Made by a program: the position numbers and the translations under genes | Shown here: positions 35,531 to 45,258 of the stretch, in pieces | Numbering within the stretch: position 1 is the first letter of the stretch | Layout of the letters: each line of letters starts with the position of its first letter | NCBI RefSeq assembly: GCF_030160455.1 | Contig: NZ_BSOJ01000006.1 | Location: 62,001 to 126,000, forward strand | Source: Limnobacter litoralis | Lineage (GTDB): Bacteria; Pseudomonadota; Gammaproteobacteria; Burkholderiales; Burkholderiaceae_B | DNA: 64,000 nt | Reading direction: 5' to 3' | Notes under the pieces: model-generated | The model's input: only the letters and a program-made list of their open reading frames with translations | Databases searched by the model: none | What the model was told of the DNA's origin: nothing

Positions 35531-36520
35531 ATGAGCGCCAACAACCAACCCCTGATCCCGGTCACCATTCTCACAGGCTTTCTGGGCAGCGGAAAAACCA
35601 CCCTGCTGAACCGAATTCTCAAAGAAAATCATGGCCTTAAAATCGCCGTTATTGAAAACGAATTTGGTGAAGAAGGCGTCGACAATGACCTGCTGATGCA
35701 AAACGAGCAGGAAAACATTGTTGAAATGAACAATGGCTGCTTGTGCTGCACCGTGCGCGGCGACCTGGTGCGCATATTGGGCGACATGGCAGCGCGGCGC
35801 AAAAAAGGTGAAATTCACTTCGATCAGGTGGTGATTGAAACCACCGGCATGGCAGACCCGGGCCCTGTTGCCCAAACGTTCTTTGTGGATGACCTGGTGG
35901 CCGAAAGCTACATTCTGGATGCCGTCATCACCGTGGTAGACGCCAAGCATGGCATGCAACAGCTGGACGAGCACCGCGAAATTCAACAACAGGTGGGCTT
36001 TGCCGACCGAATTTTGTTGTCCAAGATCGACCTCTGCGAGCCCGGCGAAGTGGATGCCCTGAAAAAGCGACTGGCCAAGATGAACGCCCGTGCCGAGCAA
36101 ATGGAAAGCAATTTTGGCGTGGCCCCCATCGCCAAACTGCTGAATGTGCGCGGTTTCAACCTGAACTCCATTCTTGACATCGTCCCTGACTTTCTGGACG
36201 AAGACAAGCACTCCCACAACGATGAAATTCAAAGCTTCGTGTTCAAGCAGACCAAACCCTTTGACGGCGCAAAGTTCGAAGAATTCATGGGTTCCGTCAC
36301 CCAAGTTTACGGCGCTGACATGTTGCGGTATAAAGGAATCCTGTACATTAAAGGCAGCGACAGACGCGCGCTTTTCCAGGGGGTTCACATGTTGATGGGG
36401 CTGGACTGGGGGCGAAAATGGGAGCCCAAAGAAAAAAAAGAAAGCAAAGTGGTTTTTATTGGCAGGAAATTGCCCAAAGACTTTATCACCCAAGGGTTGG
36501 AGCTATGTCTAGCTCGTTAA
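35531..36520 (+). CDS. CobW/COG0523-family P-loop GTPase (metal chaperone)
   Basis: This 329-residue G3E GTPase has Walker A GFLGSGKTTL, the metal-binding CxCC motif in NNGCLCCTVRGDL, ETTGMADPGPV (switch/Walker B) and a C-terminal CobW_C domain (QSFVFKQTKPFD). The family delivers zinc or other metals to client proteins. It lies 56 bases upstream of dksA in the same direction, a pairing that suggests metal-related control, although the DksA here has lost most zinc ligands. No Zur box was found. Confidence 0.92.
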   Translation: MSANNQPLIPVTILTGFLGSGKTTLLNRILKENHGLKIAVIENEFGEEGVDNDLLMQNEQENIVEMNNGCLCCTVRGDLVRILGDMAARRKKGEIHFDQVVIETTGMADPGPVAQTFFVDDLVAESYILDAVITVVDAKHGMQQLDEHREIQQQVGFADRILLSKIDLCEPGEVDALKKRLAKMNARAEQMESNFGVAPIAKLLNVRGFNLNSILDIVPDFLDEDKHSHNDEIQSFVFKQTKPFDGAKFEEFMGSVTQVYGADMLRYKGILYIKGSDRRALFQGVHMLMGLDWGRKWEPKEKKESKVVFIGRKLPKDFITQGLELCLAR

Positions 36521-36576
36521 ACAATATACTGGTATAAGGTCAGTTATTACCAGATTGATCAGAGGCTCTACAAATT

Positions 36577-37002
36577 ATGACGACGGAAAAGACGCCCATT
36601 ATCAGCGAAGCCGAGCTGCTCGCGATGCCAGAAGAGGACTACATGAACGACGTGCAGCTGGCCTTCTTTCGGCAGCGGCTTCAGGACATGGAAAAGGAAA
36701 TTCTGGCCAACGCCGATGAAACCACGGAACACCTGCGCGAAACCGTGGTGGTTCCTGATCCTGCAGACCGCGCCACCATTGAAGAAGAACATGCGCTGGA
36801 ACTTCGCACCCGTGACCGCGAGCGCAAGCTGCTGAAAAAGCTGCAACAAGCCCTGGCCAAAATTGACAATGGCGAATACGGTTGGTGTGAGGAAACCGGC
36901 GACCCCATCGGCGTTGCCCGTCTGCTCGCCCGCCCCACGGCCACGCTGTCGCTTGAAGCCCAGCAGCGCCGGGAACTCAAGCAGAGAATGTACGGCGACT
37001 GA
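36577..37002 (+). CDS. dksA: RNA polymerase-binding transcription factor DksA, zinc-ligand-poor form
   Basis: DksA enters the RNA polymerase secondary channel and, with ppGpp, lowers rRNA promoter activity. The 141-residue protein keeps the coiled coil (about 35-105) and the C-terminal ARPTATLSLEAQQRREL. The four zinc cysteines of E. coli DksA (CxxC..CxxC) are reduced to one: YGWCEETG and LSLEAQ replace them. This variant is common in betaproteobacteria and would not need zinc. A strong terminator follows. Confidence 0.95.
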   Translation: MTTEKTPIISEAELLAMPEEDYMNDVQLAFFRQRLQDMEKEILANADETTEHLRETVVVPDPADRATIEEEHALELRTRDRERKLLKKLQQALAKIDNGEYGWCEETGDPIGVARLLARPTATLSLEAQQRRELKQRMYGD

Positions 37003-37030
37003 TCCCGCACCGTCGAGCTGCACAGCACCC

Positions 37031-37062
37031 ACGCAGAGCCCCAGCGCTCTGCGTTTTTGTTT
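37031..37062 (+). terminator. Rho-independent terminator after dksA
   Basis: ACGCAGAGC (37031-37039) pairs with GCTCTGCGT (37046-37054) over nine bases with a 6-base loop, followed by TTTTGTTT. It lies 28 bases after the dksA stop. On the minus strand no T run follows, so it serves dksA and not rsmI. Confidence 0.85.
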
Positions 37063-37066
37063 GCAC

Positions 37067-37969
37067 TCAGTCTTTTTGCTTCGCCAGCTCAAGCACCTGG
37101 CTGTACACCTGGTTTTTGGGCAAACCCGTGACCTGCGTCACCATTTGAACAATGGTTTTGGGCGGCAAGTGTGCCAAAAGGGCTTTAATCCATTCTTCCG
37201 TTTGCCCGGCAGCCTCCGCTGTGTCTTGGCTCTCTCCCTGTCCGGCAAACACCAACGCCCACTCCCCCTTTTCGGCATAGGCATCGGCTTTCACGCGTTC
37301 AAACACTTCACTGACAGTGCCACGGTAAAACGTTTCAAACTGCTTGGTCATTTCACGGCCGGCACACACCGTGCGATCGCTGGCCTGCACGGTCAACAGA
37401 TCGTCAAACAACTGCAAAATGCGATGTGGCGCTTCAAAAACCACCTGTGGCTCTGGCCTGGCGAGCCAAACCTGAAGTTTGTCCAGCCGGGCCTTGCCCT
37501 TGGGCGGCAAAAAGCCCTGAAATGTAAAGGGTCCATCAACCAGTCCACTGGCCGCCACCACCGCCAAAACACTGCTGGCCCCGGGCACAGGCACCACGGC
37601 AAAGCCCGCCTCGCTAACCGCTCGAACCAGCACGGCGCCCGGGTCTGACACGGCGGGAGTCCCGGCGTCACTGACCAAGGCAACGGACTCACCTCGCTGC
37701 AAGCAGGCCACAATGCCGCCTGCGCTGTCTGCCTCGTTGTGGTCGTGATGCGCCATCAAAGGCTTGCGAATGCCCAACGCATTCAAAAGCTTGCCTGTGT
37801 TGCGCGTGTCTTCGGCGGCAATGCGGTCAACCCGTTGCAGCACAGCGCGCGCACGCGGGGTCAAATCCCCCAGATTGCCGATGGGCGTCGCCACCACATA
37901 GAGGGTGGGGGCATCGGGCAATGCAAAATGCATCACCGAGTCCGCATTCAATTCATCCGTGTCTGACAT
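37067..37969 (-). CDS. rsmI: 16S rRNA (cytidine(1402)-2'-O)-methyltransferase RsmI
   Basis: RsmI methylates the ribose of C1402 in the decoding centre of 16S rRNA using SAM. The ~300-residue protein has the tetrapyrrole-methylase fold motifs LYVVATPIGNLGDLTPRA, AEDTRNTGKLL, LVSDAGTPAVSDPG and VPGASSVLAVVAASGL. The ATG at 37969 (MSDTDELN) is chosen; 37933 (MHFALPD) would also keep the fold. The chosen start codon shares a CATG with the divergent yraN start. Confidence 0.93.
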   Translation of the reverse strand: MSDTDELNADSVMHFALPDAPTLYVVATPIGNLGDLTPRARAVLQRVDRIAAEDTRNTGKLLNALGIRKPLMAHHDHNEADSAGGIVACLQRGESVALVSDAGTPAVSDPGAVLVRAVSEAGFAVVPVPGASSVLAVVAASGLVDGPFTFQGFLPPKGKARLDKLQVWLARPEPQVVFEAPHRILQLFDDLLTVQASDRTVCAGREMTKQFETFYRGTVSEVFERVKADAYAEKGEWALVFAGQGESQDTAEAAGQTEEWIKALLAHLPPKTIVQMVTQVTGLPKNQVYSQVLELAKQKD

Positions 37970-38483
37970 GTCCATCCAATCCAAATCCAAAGCCTCCGCA
38001 TTGTCGACCATTCCGTGGGGACAGCGCAAACAGCGCAGCAAAAAACCGGTCATTCCCTGGAAAGCCAAAGCGTTGAAAGACGGCGCTAAAGACCCAGAAA
38101 CCGCCCAGCACCGGCTCAATCAGGCGACTGTCAGACACCAGCGTGGGCAACGGGGCGAAGAACGGGCACTGGAATACCTGCTGGCCAGTGGCTTGACACT
38201 GATCGAGCAAAATTACCGTTGCCGCTGTGGGGAACTCGATCTTGTCATGCAGGACGGGCAAACTGCCGTGGTGGTTGAGGTTCGGGTTCGCAATGGCAAC
38301 AGCCATGGCAACGCAGCCAGCAGTGTGACGCACAGCAAGCAGAACCGCATCAGCCAATGCGCGAAGCTGTGGTGGGTGCGCCGGGGTCAACAAAACTGGA
38401 AGTCGATGCGTTTTGATGTGGTTGCCGTCTCAGAAAATACTGATTTGCAATGGATACAAAACGCGTGGCTGTTGTCTGAGTAA
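37968..38483 (+). CDS. YraN family (UPF0102) nuclease-fold protein
   Basis: This 171-residue protein contains the UPF0102 domain from about residue 53: RGQRGEERALEYLLASGL, QNYRCRCGELDLVMQDG and VVVEVRVRN, the restriction-endonuclease-like core with E, D and ExK-type positions (here EVR in place of EVK). Function is unproven; proposed roles include DNA processing. The first ~50 residues are basic and unlike the family, so translation may really begin at a TTG near 38070. It is divergent from rsmI, the usual neighbour. Confidence 0.8.
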   Translation: MSIQSKSKASALSTIPWGQRKQRSKKPVIPWKAKALKDGAKDPETAQHRLNQATVRHQRGQRGEERALEYLLASGLTLIEQNYRCRCGELDLVMQDGQTAVVVEVRVRNGNSHGNAASSVTHSKQNRISQCAKLWWVRRGQQNWKSMRFDVVAVSENTDLQWIQNAWLLSE

Positions 38484-38505
38484 GGCGTTCTACAGGGCGC
38501 TCACC

Positions 38506-38511
38506 TATAAT
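38506..38511 (+). promoter_or_regulatory. Consensus -10 box ahead of the SIS-domain gene
   Basis: A perfect TATAAT lies 36 bases before the ATG at 38547. No good -35 hexamer lies 16-18 bases upstream, so activity is uncertain. Confidence 0.35.
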
Positions 38512-38513
38512 AG

Positions 38514-39792
<1,279 letters not shown>

Positions 39793-39821
39793 GCGTTTGA
39801 AACAAAAGGAGTTGAAACACC

Positions 39822-40325
39822 ATGATGAACAGACAACTTAAAACGGCAGCCCGCACTTTGGCTTTGCTGGTTTTGATGAGTGGGCTCACCGGGTGTTTCG
39901 ACAAATCAGCCCCAAAAATTGCCTTCAAAACCATTGAGGGAACCACCCTGACACCGGCGGATTACGCGGGCAAGGTGGTGTTTGTGAATTTCTGGGCAAC
40001 CAGTTGCACCACCTGTGTTCAGGAAATGCCGGGGGTTGTGGACACCTACAACCAGTTCAAGGGCCGAGGATTCAAAACGATTGCGGTGGCCATGAGCTAC
40101 GACCGACCTGATTACGTTGTGAACTTCGCCAAAACGAGGAATCTGCCTTTCGACGTCGCGCTCGACCTGGATGGCAGTGCAGCAAAGGCCTACAACAATG
40201 TGCAGGTTACGCCCACCAGCTATCTGCTGGACAAAAAAGGCAACATCATCAAAACCTATGTCGGGCAGCCTGATTTCAAAGCCCTACACGCCTTGATTGA
40301 TCAGGCATTGTCGGACAAAGGCTGA
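39822..40325 (+). CDS. TlpA-like thioredoxin-fold lipoprotein
   Basis: This 167-residue protein has a lipoprotein signal (MSGLTGC) and a TlpA/ResA fold with the redox motif WATSCTTCVQEMP (CTTC rather than CxPC) and the cis-proline loop VTPTSYLLDKKG. It is expected on the periplasmic side, exchanging thiols in cytochrome c or other protein maturation. It follows the BON lipoprotein by 29 bases and has its own GGAG ribosome site. Confidence 0.88.
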   Translation: MMNRQLKTAARTLALLVLMSGLTGCFDKSAPKIAFKTIEGTTLTPADYAGKVVFVNFWATSCTTCVQEMPGVVDTYNQFKGRGFKTIAVAMSYDRPDYVVNFAKTRNLPFDVALDLDGSAAKAYNNVQVTPTSYLLDKKGNIIKTYVGQPDFKALHALIDQALSDKG

Positions 40326-40350
40326 GCCCGGTACAAACACCAGCACTGGC

Positions 40351-40824
40351 CTATTCGGCCTCGCCCCAGCGGAAATTGTCCATGGCACGCCGATCCCGCT
40401 TGGTGGGGCGCGCCTTGATTTCAAGCGAAGGGTCTTTCATCAGTTTGCGGTTTTCAGCACGGCGTTTGCGTTCCTGCCGACTTTCTTCGGTTTCCTGGTA
40501 CAGGGTTTGGGCAATGGCGGCACTGCCGCGCTTGTCCGCCAACCCAGTCACCTGAACGACGATCTCATCCCACACAACGGGCAGCTTGATGACATCGCCC
40601 ACCTGCACGCCATAGGCAGGCTTGATGCGTTCGTCGTTGCAACGAACTTTGCCCGATTCCACGCAGTCGGTGGCAAGCGACCTGGTCTTGAAAAAACGGG
40701 CCGCCCACAGCCATTTGTCAACGCGAACTTTCTGGACATCCTGCTTGCCTTTCTCAGGCGATGGCGCTGTGTTGCCTTTGTTGCCGCGACTCAAATTCGA
40801 TCCTTTGTTGTACTGCCAGTGCAA
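40351..40824 (-). CDS. hslR: S4-domain RNA-binding protein, Hsp15 type
   Basis: This 157-residue basic protein has an N-terminal S4 domain (about 30-95: VRVDKWLWAARFFKTRSLATD then GKVRCNDERIKPAYGVQVGD) and a Lys/Arg-rich C-terminal helix. Hsp15 binds stalled 50S subunits carrying nascent chains and helps recycle them. The first ~28 residues are not conserved, and the start (TTG 40824) is uncertain. It follows the lipoprotein gene on the same strand by 14 bases. Confidence 0.88.
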   Translation of the reverse strand: MHWQYNKGSNLSRGNKGNTAPSPEKGKQDVQKVRVDKWLWAARFFKTRSLATDCVESGKVRCNDERIKPAYGVQVGDVIKLPVVWDEIVVQVTGLADKRGSAAIAQTLYQETEESRQERKRRAENRKLMKDPSLEIKARPTKRDRRAMDNFRWGEAE

Positions 40825-40838
40825 CCATTATGCCAAAT

Positions 40839-41492
40839 TCAGGGCAAAGGGTTTCGCGCAAAATACCAGCCAGCGTCCGTGGGTCGCAAAGCCATGTCCA
40901 CCTGAAAGCCGTTAATCAGCGTCTCTGCATAGGCACTGCCGTTTTCAAGCGTAAAGGCGGATGGATCGTAAGATTCCACCAACAGACCCTTGAAGTAGTT
41001 CAACATGAACGCGTCTTTCAAACTGACGCGAACCCGGGCAGTCACCGCATCAGGAATGCCCAATGGCTTGTTCTTGGTGTAGCTGATCACCTCGTCCACC
41101 CAAAGGCGCCCAAAACACAGCGCGTCATTGTCACCCTTGGCATCCGTTCGAAAGTGAACCCGACCCAGTTTTTTGAGACCTTCCGAAGGCAACATCACCC
41201 ACCGGTTGTCGTCCGTCTTGAAAATATTGAGAAGCCCCGACATGTCCCAGGCGTGAACCTGCCGAGCGGCGGCGCTTTGTTCGGGCAGAACACCGCGGGA
41301 ATAGAGGTCAACAGCCTCCAGCGAGGGCAGGCGTGCGCACAGGGCGCCATGATTCAGAATGAAGGTCTCCGCGCGCGCGCCGCGCAGCAGGTTGTCCTTG
41401 GTCAAGGCCGAATTCGGATTGCAGGCGCTCAGGGCCACAACAGCAATCAGGCACCACAATGCCCGACAGCTGCGCTCAAGACACCATGTCAT
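40839..41492 (-). CDS. Putative lipoprotein of unknown function
   Basis: This 217-residue protein starts MTWCLERSCRALWCLIAVVA with lipobox ALSAC (Cys at about residue 25). The mature part includes NHGALCARLPSLEAVDLYSRG and the C-terminal GWYFARNPLP. No family recognised; the weak pattern of short strands suggests a soluble periplasmic domain. The ATG at 41492 overlaps the end of the HDOD gene by 17 bases, so it is coupled to a signalling gene. Confidence 0.7.
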   Translation of the reverse strand: MTWCLERSCRALWCLIAVVALSACNPNSALTKDNLLRGARAETFILNHGALCARLPSLEAVDLYSRGVLPEQSAAARQVHAWDMSGLLNIFKTDDNRWVMLPSEGLKKLGRVHFRTDAKGDNDALCFGRLWVDEVISYTKNKPLGIPDAVTARVRVSLKDAFMLNYFKGLLVESYDPSAFTLENGSAYAETLINGFQVDMALRPTDAGWYFARNPLP

Positions 41493-42309
41493 TGACCATG
41501 TCCCGCATTGCGAGGTAGAGGGTGGCACGATCGGACACCTTGTCCCAATCGATGTGCAGGCGTTGAGACAATGCCGGGTGGATGCGATGACCCCATTGAT
41601 CCTGAGGCGCTTCATCCACCAAATCCATGGCAAAAGCGACTGCACAATGCACCACGGCCGCCATGTCGGATGCGCCACTGCGCCTTGGGTAAGCGTAATA
41701 CCGCAGGGCATTGGCAATTTGATCGGGCAGGTGCCAACGGTGGGCGATTTCAGCACCCACATCGCCATGATGAAAGCCCAGTTGATCGAACTCAAGCTCG
41801 GCACGGTCGCACGGGCTTCGGTCACCGCAGACCTTGTCGATTTCAGAGGCGGGTTCGGGAAATGCGCCATGGATGGCCAAAATGCCCAAACCGTGCATCA
41901 AACCTGCCGTGTAGGCTTCTTCAGCGGGCACATCGGTTTTACGGGCAATTTCACGGGCCAGGTTGCCAGACAACAGCGACAGTCGCCAAAACCGCTGCAT
42001 GTCAAAGCCGGGAATGTCCGAAAAAGATCCCATCAAACCCGAGGCAATCACCATGGTGCGCACGGCACTCATACCCACCATCAACACGGCTTCTTCCACC
42101 GTGGCAATCTGTCTGGAATGCCCAAAATGGGCACAATTGGACATGCGCAGCACTTTTGCAGTCAAGGCGGGGTCTGCGGACAAAGGCACGCACACATCGG
42201 CGGTGCCGGTGTTCTCTTTGTTCAGCGTCAACAGTATTTCCTGCAGTGCCTTCGGAATGGAAGGCAACACACGAACACTGTCCAGCATTTTTTCCATTGG
42301 ACTACTCAA
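41476..42309 (-). CDS. HDOD-domain signalling protein
   Basis: This 277-residue protein contains an HDOD domain: LDSVRVLPSIPKALQEILLTL, SADPALTAKVLRMSNCAHFG, ATVEEAVLMVGMSAVRTMVI and AGLMHGLGILAI. HDOD proteins resemble HD phosphohydrolases without full catalytic residues and act in signalling pathways for motility, virulence or stress. The start is a TTG at 42309, chosen because GAGGAG sits 6 bases before it; ATG 42297 is an alternative. Confidence 0.85.
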   Translation of the reverse strand: MSSPMEKMLDSVRVLPSIPKALQEILLTLNKENTGTADVCVPLSADPALTAKVLRMSNCAHFGHSRQIATVEEAVLMVGMSAVRTMVIASGLMGSFSDIPGFDMQRFWRLSLLSGNLAREIARKTDVPAEEAYTAGLMHGLGILAIHGAFPEPASEIDKVCGDRSPCDRAELEFDQLGFHHGDVGAEIAHRWHLPDQIANALRYYAYPRRSGASDMAAVVHCAVAFAMDLVDEAPQDQWGHRIHPALSQRLHIDWDKVSDRATLYLAMRDMVNDMVS

Positions 42310-42315
42310 GATATT

Positions 42316-42321
42316 CTCCTC
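42316..42321 (-). promoter_or_regulatory. Ribosome binding site fixing a TTG start
   Basis: GAGGAG on the minus strand lies 6 bases before the TTG at 42309, better placed than for the ATG at 42297, and sets the start of the HDOD gene. Confidence 0.5.
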
Positions 42322-42395
42322 GCACACCCGCACTGCATTGGTTTACATGGTGTCATATTGCACCGGTTTTGAGGAAGCGATGGGTCGAGGAAATC

Positions 42396-42424
42396 GGATA
42401 ATGGGGTCTATTTTGACCCTATCC
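42396..42424 (-). terminator. Imperfect hairpin after the caspase-like gene
   Basis: GGATA-(bulge)-GGGTC pairs with GACCC-TATCC around TATTTT, 10 bases past the caspase-like stop. There is no clear T run on the minus strand, so it may be a weak or factor-aided terminator. Confidence 0.35.
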
Positions 42425-42434
42425 CCCGTTTGTA

Positions 42435-43811
42435 CTACTTGCGTTCATGGCCAAGGCTGCGCGGGGGGACATATCCAAGGGCCCGCGCACGGGCCTCAGC
42501 CTGCGCAGCAAGCAGCGCCTGGCCCGTGTCCCTGTAATACAGGGCGAGGTCATAACTTGCAATGCCATTGCCAAGGCCCGCCGCAAATTGCATCCAGCCC
42601 TCAAAACGCAACAAGGCCACCTCACCGCCCAGTTGTCGATACCCATGACCAATGCGGGCGGCGGCGTCTTTGTCACCCCGGCCAGCCCGGCTTAAATCCT
42701 CAAGCGAGGTGTCCGTCTTCTGAGGCGTGGTAAAGCTGCTTTTGTACAGGTGGACCTCGTTGCTTCGCAGGATGCTCAAAGCCCTTTTTGCACCTTCCAG
42801 CACCAACCCCACCTGATCGCGCAAAGCACTGTCCGGGTAATCGCTCAGAAACTGCTGCGCGTCTCGAATCAGATCAACGGGCCAAAATATGGGCTGCAAG
42901 GCGGCCCAGCGTGTCTTCTCTTCATCCGTTGGCACCCGTTCAAGACGATCGCCCGCCCCTGGCTTGTGCCAGGCCAAAGCCACTTTGCGCCGGGTGTTGT
43001 CTGCGATAAACGGGACCTGTGCAAGCTGTCGTATGGCCTCCACCGGAAAATTCAACATGGTCTGTTCCACATCCACCTTCACTAACTGAAACAACTCGGC
43101 AAACGTGGTGTGATCGGGCAACCCTCGCAGCTTTTTGACCAGGGATGCGGTGTAAAACGTATTCTGATCAGGACTGGCTGGCGACACGGCGGGCCGGCCT
43201 GCCGCTGTTGAAAAGCAGACCATGCTGCCCAGGGGAGCCTCCACCTGATTCAGCCCGTCGGCATCGCCCACGGCGGCTCGAATGTCCGTTCTGCAGGCAT
43301 CGATCACGGTGATGTTGACCGCAGAATCGCGCTGCGGCAACCGGGCCAGCAGGTTGTTCTGCAGGATGACTGACTGCGCCAGCAAGTCGGGTTTGGCCAA
43401 TTTTGGGCTGGACCCGGACCCCAGCAGCAAATTGCTTGCATTGACCTGCATGCCATGACCGGCGTAGTAAAACAGGGTTAGCGCATCCGGCACACTGGCG
43501 ATTCGGGCAATAAATTCCGTCAGGGTTTGCTCAAAGGAAGCGGCATCCAGATCCAGCGCCTGAGTGACATCAAAACCGCGGTAGGCCAGTGCCTGGGCCA
43601 AATCAAACACGTTTTTATGCACAGGGGGCAAATCATAGGGCGCAGGGTAAAGCCCATTGCCGACCAACAACGCAAAACGCGTCTGCCGGTCTGGTGTCTT
43701 ACTGGGCATATCATGGCCGAAAGCCAGCCGGCTTGCCAAAGCAACGCCCGGCAAGCCAACCCCGGCCACCACCTGCTTGAGAAAGCGGCGGCGTGCGCTC
43801 GATCCAGGCAT
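42435..43811 (-). CDS. Tat-exported caspase-like peptidase (C14 family) with C-terminal repeats
   Basis: This 458-residue protein begins with a twin-arginine-type signal (ARRRFLKQVVAGVGLPGVAL). A caspase p20 domain follows (about 45-290) with the catalytic dyad His119 in FYYAGHGMQV and Cys173 in VIDACRTD. After a linker, the last ~100 residues hold Sel1-like helical repeats (KDAAARIGHGYRQLGG then GNGIASYDLALYYRDTGQ). Such metacaspase-like enzymes cut after Arg/Lys or Asp. The gene begins 4 bases after the clpV remnant, so it was part of the T6SS operon. It appears intact although that system is broken. Confidence 0.85.
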   Translation of the reverse strand: MPGSSARRRFLKQVVAGVGLPGVALASRLAFGHDMPSKTPDRQTRFALLVGNGLYPAPYDLPPVHKNVFDLAQALAYRGFDVTQALDLDAASFEQTLTEFIARIASVPDALTLFYYAGHGMQVNASNLLLGSGSSPKLAKPDLLAQSVILQNNLLARLPQRDSAVNITVIDACRTDIRAAVGDADGLNQVEAPLGSMVCFSTAAGRPAVSPASPDQNTFYTASLVKKLRGLPDHTTFAELFQLVKVDVEQTMLNFPVEAIRQLAQVPFIADNTRRKVALAWHKPGAGDRLERVPTDEEKTRWAALQPIFWPVDLIRDAQQFLSDYPDSALRDQVGLVLEGAKRALSILRSNEVHLYKSSFTTPQKTDTSLEDLSRAGRGDKDAAARIGHGYRQLGGEVALLRFEGWMQFAAGLGNGIASYDLALYYRDTGQALLAAQAEARARALGYVPPRSLGHERK

Positions 43812-43815
43812 CTCT

Positions 43816-45258
43816 TCAGGCAAATTCGTAGACAAATTCCCCGTCTTCACAGGACAACACCAGTTTTTCAATTTTTTCCCCAATCAGGCTGGCCTGCAAC
43901 AGGCGACGACTGATTTCTGGCAAAAGCTTGTTGCTGAGAATGGAGCCCACCACTCGCCCCCCTGAATCGCTCTCATTGCAACGCTCAACGATCAAATCCA
44001 CCACGGCAGACTGAACCACCATGTCAATGCGGTGGTTGAGTGTGACTCGTTTGCGAATTCGTTCCAGCTGCAGTTTCACGATGCCCGCCAGTATGGCGTC
44101 ATTGAGTGGATAGAACGGAACCACGTCCAGACGACCCAGCAGGGCTGGAGGAAAGACATTCAGCAAAGCAGGGCGAATGGCTGCCGCCACTTCATCCTGT
44201 GCGGGGCGGTGGTTGCCACGTCGACACAAATGCATCAACTCGTCGGTGCCCACATTGGTGGTCAGCAGGATCAATGTGTTGCGAAAATCAATTTGCCGAC
44301 CTTCTCCGTCTTCCATCACACCTTTGTCGAACACTTGAAAAAACAGCTCGTGCACGTCTGGATGGGCCTTTTCCACCTCATCCAGCAGAACCACGCTGTA
44401 CGGCTTGCGGCGAACTGCCTCAGTCAACACGCCACCCTCGCCGTAACCGACATAGCCCGGTGGCGCACCCTTCAAGGAAGATACGGTGTGGGCCTCCTGG
44501 TACTCGCTCATGTTGATGGTCACCAGATTCTGCTCACCGCCATACAGGCTCTCTGCCAAGGCCAGCGCAGTTTCTGTCTTTCCAACTCCGGAAGTGCCCG
44601 CCAGCATGAACACACCAACCGGCTTGTTCGGATCATCCAGTCTGGCACGGCTGGTCTGAATACGCCGTGCAATCAGTTCCAGGGCATGGTTCTGCCCGAT
44701 CACCCGCTCTGACAGCGTGTCGGCCAACTTCAGAATGCTGTCAATCTCATTTTTGACCATTCGACCCACCGGAATGCCCGTCCAATCGGCCACCACGCTG
44801 GCCACCGCCTGGGCATCCACCCGGGGAAACATCAAGGGTGTTTCACCTTGCACGGCCATCAAGCGCGCTTGTGCCTCGGAATCGGCTGCATTCCTGGTCA
44901 GCACATCGATGCACTCCTTTTCATTGGCCCATTGCGCACAAAGCGCATTCAGCGCGTCCTCAACGCATTCCTGCTCAGTGGTCAAATCCTGAAGTCGATC
45001 CTCGTGATTCCGGCCCAAGGCCACTTCAGCCTCCAGCACCTGGCGCTCGGCCTGCAAGGCGGCGAGCTTTGCCCACTGAGCTTCTATGGGTGCAGGGGTG
45101 GCCCGCAAGGAAATGGCAACTCGGGCACACGCAGTGTCCAGCAGGCTGACCGCCTTGTCTGGCAACTGCCTTGCAGGAATGTAACGATGTGACAGCGAGA
45201 CGGCTGCACCCACGGCCTCATCGAGCAGCACCACGCCATGGTGATCGGCCAAGGTGGG
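43816..45258 (-). pseudogene. clpV: T6SS ATPase ClpV (TssH), C-terminal remnant
   Basis: ClpV disassembles the contracted T6SS sheath. Only the C-terminal ~480 residues remain, from the middle-domain boundary (DHHGVVLLDEAV, SHRYIPARQLPDKAVSLLDTA) to the end. The second AAA+ module is intact, with Walker A AGTSGVGKTETA and Walker B VVLLDEVEKAH. The N-domain and first AAA+ module are gone, so a functional hexamer is unlikely. The 5' edge joins codon ~82 of tssB in another frame. A TTG at 45252 could allow reinitiation. No stop or frameshift is seen inside, so the loss is recent or the fragment is kept for some use. Confidence 0.88.

Noticed and set aside
35339-36493. Long open frame (384 codons) opposite the COG0523 gene
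   Set aside because: It is antisense to a clear P-loop GTPase, has no recognisable motif and reflects codon bias in the real gene.
41493-41870. N-terminal extension of the lipoprotein at 40839-41492
   Set aside because: It is inside the HDOD gene out of frame; the lipobox signal starts at 41492.
43816-45252. Housekeeping ClpB disaggregase
   Set aside because: The tssA/tssB context and the HHGVVLLDEAV and SHRYIPARQLPDKAVSLLDTA segments fit ClpV of T6SS, and the N-terminal half is missing.
45084-45258. TssB C-terminal half encoded by the continuing tssB frame
   Set aside because: After codon ~82 the frame reads clpV DNA out of phase and has no TssB similarity.
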